Origin: Amylibacter sp. | GTDB taxonomy: Bacteria > Pseudomonadota > Alphaproteobacteria > Rhodobacterales > Rhodobacteraceae | Length of the DNA stretch: 7,920 nucleotides | Direction of reading: 5' to 3' | Assembly: GCA_030625465.1 (NCBI GenBank) | Contig: DAOUQS010000083.1 | Span: 1-7,920 of the forward strand | Shown: in pieces, positions 7,074 to 7,920 of the stretch | How the letters are laid out: each line of letters starts with the position of its first letter | Numbering within the stretch: the stretch's first letter is position 1 | Position numbers and translations under genes: made by a program | The notes under the pieces: generated by a model | Seen by the model: the letters and a program-made list of their open reading frames with translations, nothing else | Told to the model about the DNA's origin: nothing | Databases searched by the model: none

Positions 7074-7160
7074 TGCGCATACCTTGATATTTTGATTGTA
7101 CTGTGCTTGATTTTATGAAATTATACAAGCGTATAATAAGAATGAAGGACTGGCATCCAC
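7074..7160. promoter_or_regulatory. Divergent AT-rich promoter region of amine dehydrogenase and TetR gene
   Basis: These 87 bp are markedly richer in A+T than the flanking genes and must contain both divergent promoters. For the TetR gene, TATAAT at 7132-7137 is a perfect -10 box, with TTGATT at 7107-7112 as a possible -35 (19-bp spacing, long). For the dehydrogenase, TACAAT on the - strand (7100-7095) is a good -10 without a clear -35. TTGAT is repeated at 7084, 7092 and 7107. GAAGGA (7144-7149) is the likely TetR ribosome site, 11 nt before the ATG. Confidence 0.5.
7120..7137. promoter_or_regulatory. Putative TetR operator (perfect inverted repeat)
   Basis: ATTATAC-AAGC-GTATAAT is a perfect 7-bp inverted repeat with a 4-bp spacer, 23 bp before the TetR start. 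Its right arm contains a consensus TATAAT -10 box for the TetR gene, and the left arm presents the same hexamer on the opposite strand. A repressor bound here would block the TetR promoter and possibly the divergent amine dehydrogenase promoter. Size and position suit a TetR-family operator; binding is inferred. Confidence 0.5.
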
Positions 7161-7793
7161 ATGGTTAATTCGCGCAAACAGTTTAAACGGGAAAGTCCTG
7201 ACCAGCGTCAGGACGACTTGATCGCCGCGACGTTAAGGCTGATCGCCTCAGGCGGACCTGAAGCGGCGACCGTGCGCAATATCGCGATGGAGGCGGGGGT
7301 GACACCGGGCTTGATCAGGCATTACTTTTCAACCAAGGAAGATTTGATCGGTGCGGCATATGAACGGCATATGACAACCATGCGCTATGCCACATATTCA
7401 ACGCGTGAAGGCGCACTTCCCGGTGCTGTTGCGCGGCTTGCAGCCCTTGTCACGGCATCGTTGACTGCGCCTGTCACAGACCCGCGTGCAATGGCGCTTT
7501 GGGCCGGTTTTATTCAGTCTGTTCAACGGGATGCCGCAATGCATGCAATCCATGAAAAGACCTATTTCCAGTTCCGCGATCAGTTGCAAATGTTCATATC
7601 TGATGCGTTTATTGAATTGGGGCAGCCCAAAGATCAGGCGGATTTGCGTAAATTTGCTATCGCCTGCAACGCGGTTCTGGACGGGTTGTGGCTAGAAGGC
7701 AGTGCGCTGCCGGATACATTCGAAACAGGTGAGTTGCCTGCCATAGGGCTGGCATCAATCGGGGCAATTCTTGGAATGAAACTGGAGGGGTGA
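7161..7793 (+). CDS. TetR/AcrR-family transcriptional regulator, BetI-like
   Basis: This 210-residue regulator has a TetR N-terminal DNA-binding domain (about 17-63). The helix-turn-helix runs through ATVRNIAMEAGVTPGLIRHY (36-55) and ends in FSTKEDL (56-62). The C-terminal half resembles the BetI-type ligand domain: ALWAGFIQSVQRD (112-124) and ACNAVLDGLWLEGSALPDTF (168-187) have the family pattern. BetI senses choline, and relatives often control catabolism of quaternary or methylated amines. That fits the divergent amine dehydrogenase, but the ligand here is unknown, and I do not call it betI because no betaine synthesis genes are present. It probably represses itself and the dehydrogenase through the inverted repeat at 7120-7137. 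The downstream aminotransferase starts 2 bp after its stop, so the two form an operon. Confidence 0.92.
   Translation: MVNSRKQFKRESPDQRQDDLIAATLRLIASGGPEAATVRNIAMEAGVTPGLIRHYFSTKEDLIGAAYERHMTTMRYATYSTREGALPGAVARLAALVTASLTAPVTDPRAMALWAGFIQSVQRDAAMHAIHEKTYFQFRDQLQMFISDAFIELGQPKDQADLRKFAIACNAVLDGLWLEGSALPDTFETGELPAIGLASIGAILGMKLEG
7784..7788 (+). promoter_or_regulatory. Strong ribosome binding site of the downstream aminotransferase
   Basis: GGAGG lies inside the last codons of the TetR gene, 7 nt before the ATG at 7796. It fixes that start and supports translation of the next gene from the same transcript. Confidence 0.65.
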
Positions 7794-7795
7794 CA

Positions 7796-7920
7796 ATGCG
7801 GTTTGCAACAAGGACAGAGCGACTTGCCGATCTGGGCAGTGCAAAATGGACGGTGCATTTGCGGGCCGTGGATATGCAGGCAGAGGGGCGCGATATTATC
7901 AAGATGACCATCGGGGAACC
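7796..7920 (+). CDS. Class I/II PLP-dependent aminotransferase, N-terminal fragment (cut by window end)
   Basis: Only the first 41 codons, plus two bases of the 42nd, are in the window. They read through RLADLGSAKWTVHLRA (9-24) and GRDIIKMTIGEP (31-42). This is the recognisable opening of aspartate-aminotransferase-like fold-type I enzymes, in which the IGEPD segment precedes the PLP domain. The PLP lysine and substrate residues lie beyond the edge, so substrate cannot be judged. The ATG follows the TetR stop by 2 bp, with GGAGG 7 nt upstream, so it is almost certainly co-transcribed with the regulator. By position it may process the product of the divergent amine dehydrogenase or its amino-acid relative; that is inference. 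Confidence 0.8.
   Translation, partial: MRFATRTERLADLGSAKWTVHLRAVDMQAEGRDIIKMTIGE

Noticed and set aside
7657..7911. Open frames on the - strand across the TetR end and the aminotransferase start
   Set aside because: They oppose two recognised coding regions with well-placed ribosome sites and show no protein family features.

Overview
The window looks like a chromosomal segment of a marine Rhodobacterales (Roseobacter-group) alphaproteobacterium. The basis is the style of the proteins: a mitochondrial-like glutamate dehydrogenase, a class IV aminotransferase paired with a small sulfotransferase, and a BetI-type TetR regulator. G+C is moderate (low to mid 50s by eye), and gene packing is dense with overlaps. 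I place it by recognising families, not by a search. I see no tRNA, rRNA, insertion sequence, phage gene or CRISPR array.

Left part (1-2303): a complete NAD(P)-type glutamate dehydrogenase gene on the + strand converges, only 8 bp apart, on a MurR/RpiR-type (HTH + SIS) regulator on the - strand. Middle (2387-4017, - strand): a class IV PLP aminotransferase overlaps by 4 bp (ATGA) with a P-loop sulfotransferase-like gene, and the RpiR regulator lies 83 bp further downstream on the same strand. A 182-bp intergenic region (4018-4199) then separates this group from the divergent fghA (S-formylglutathione hydrolase, + strand). fghA overlaps tail-to-tail by 12 bp with a 685-residue flavin/iron-sulfur amine dehydrogenase of the trimethylamine/histamine dehydrogenase family (- strand). 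Right part: an 87-bp AT-rich region with a perfect inverted repeat separates this dehydrogenase from a divergent TetR/BetI-like regulator. The regulator is followed at once by the start of a class I/II aminotransferase that runs off the window.

The genes share a nitrogen theme. The amine dehydrogenase would oxidise or demethylate an amine, giving formaldehyde if the substrate is N-methylated. FghA removes the glutathione adduct of formaldehyde. Two aminotransferases and glutamate dehydrogenase can move the released nitrogen to and from glutamate. That physiological link is inference from neighbourhood.

The most interesting points are: (i) the amine dehydrogenase keeps every cofactor residue of trimethylamine dehydrogenase but not its aromatic cage, having Glu61 and Asp355 where that enzyme has Tyr60 and Trp355; (ii) the translationally coupled aminotransferase/sulfotransferase pair corresponds to two halves of a fused eukaryotic protein; (iii) the glutamate dehydrogenase carries a roughly 40-residue insertion where animal enzymes carry the regulatory antenna.
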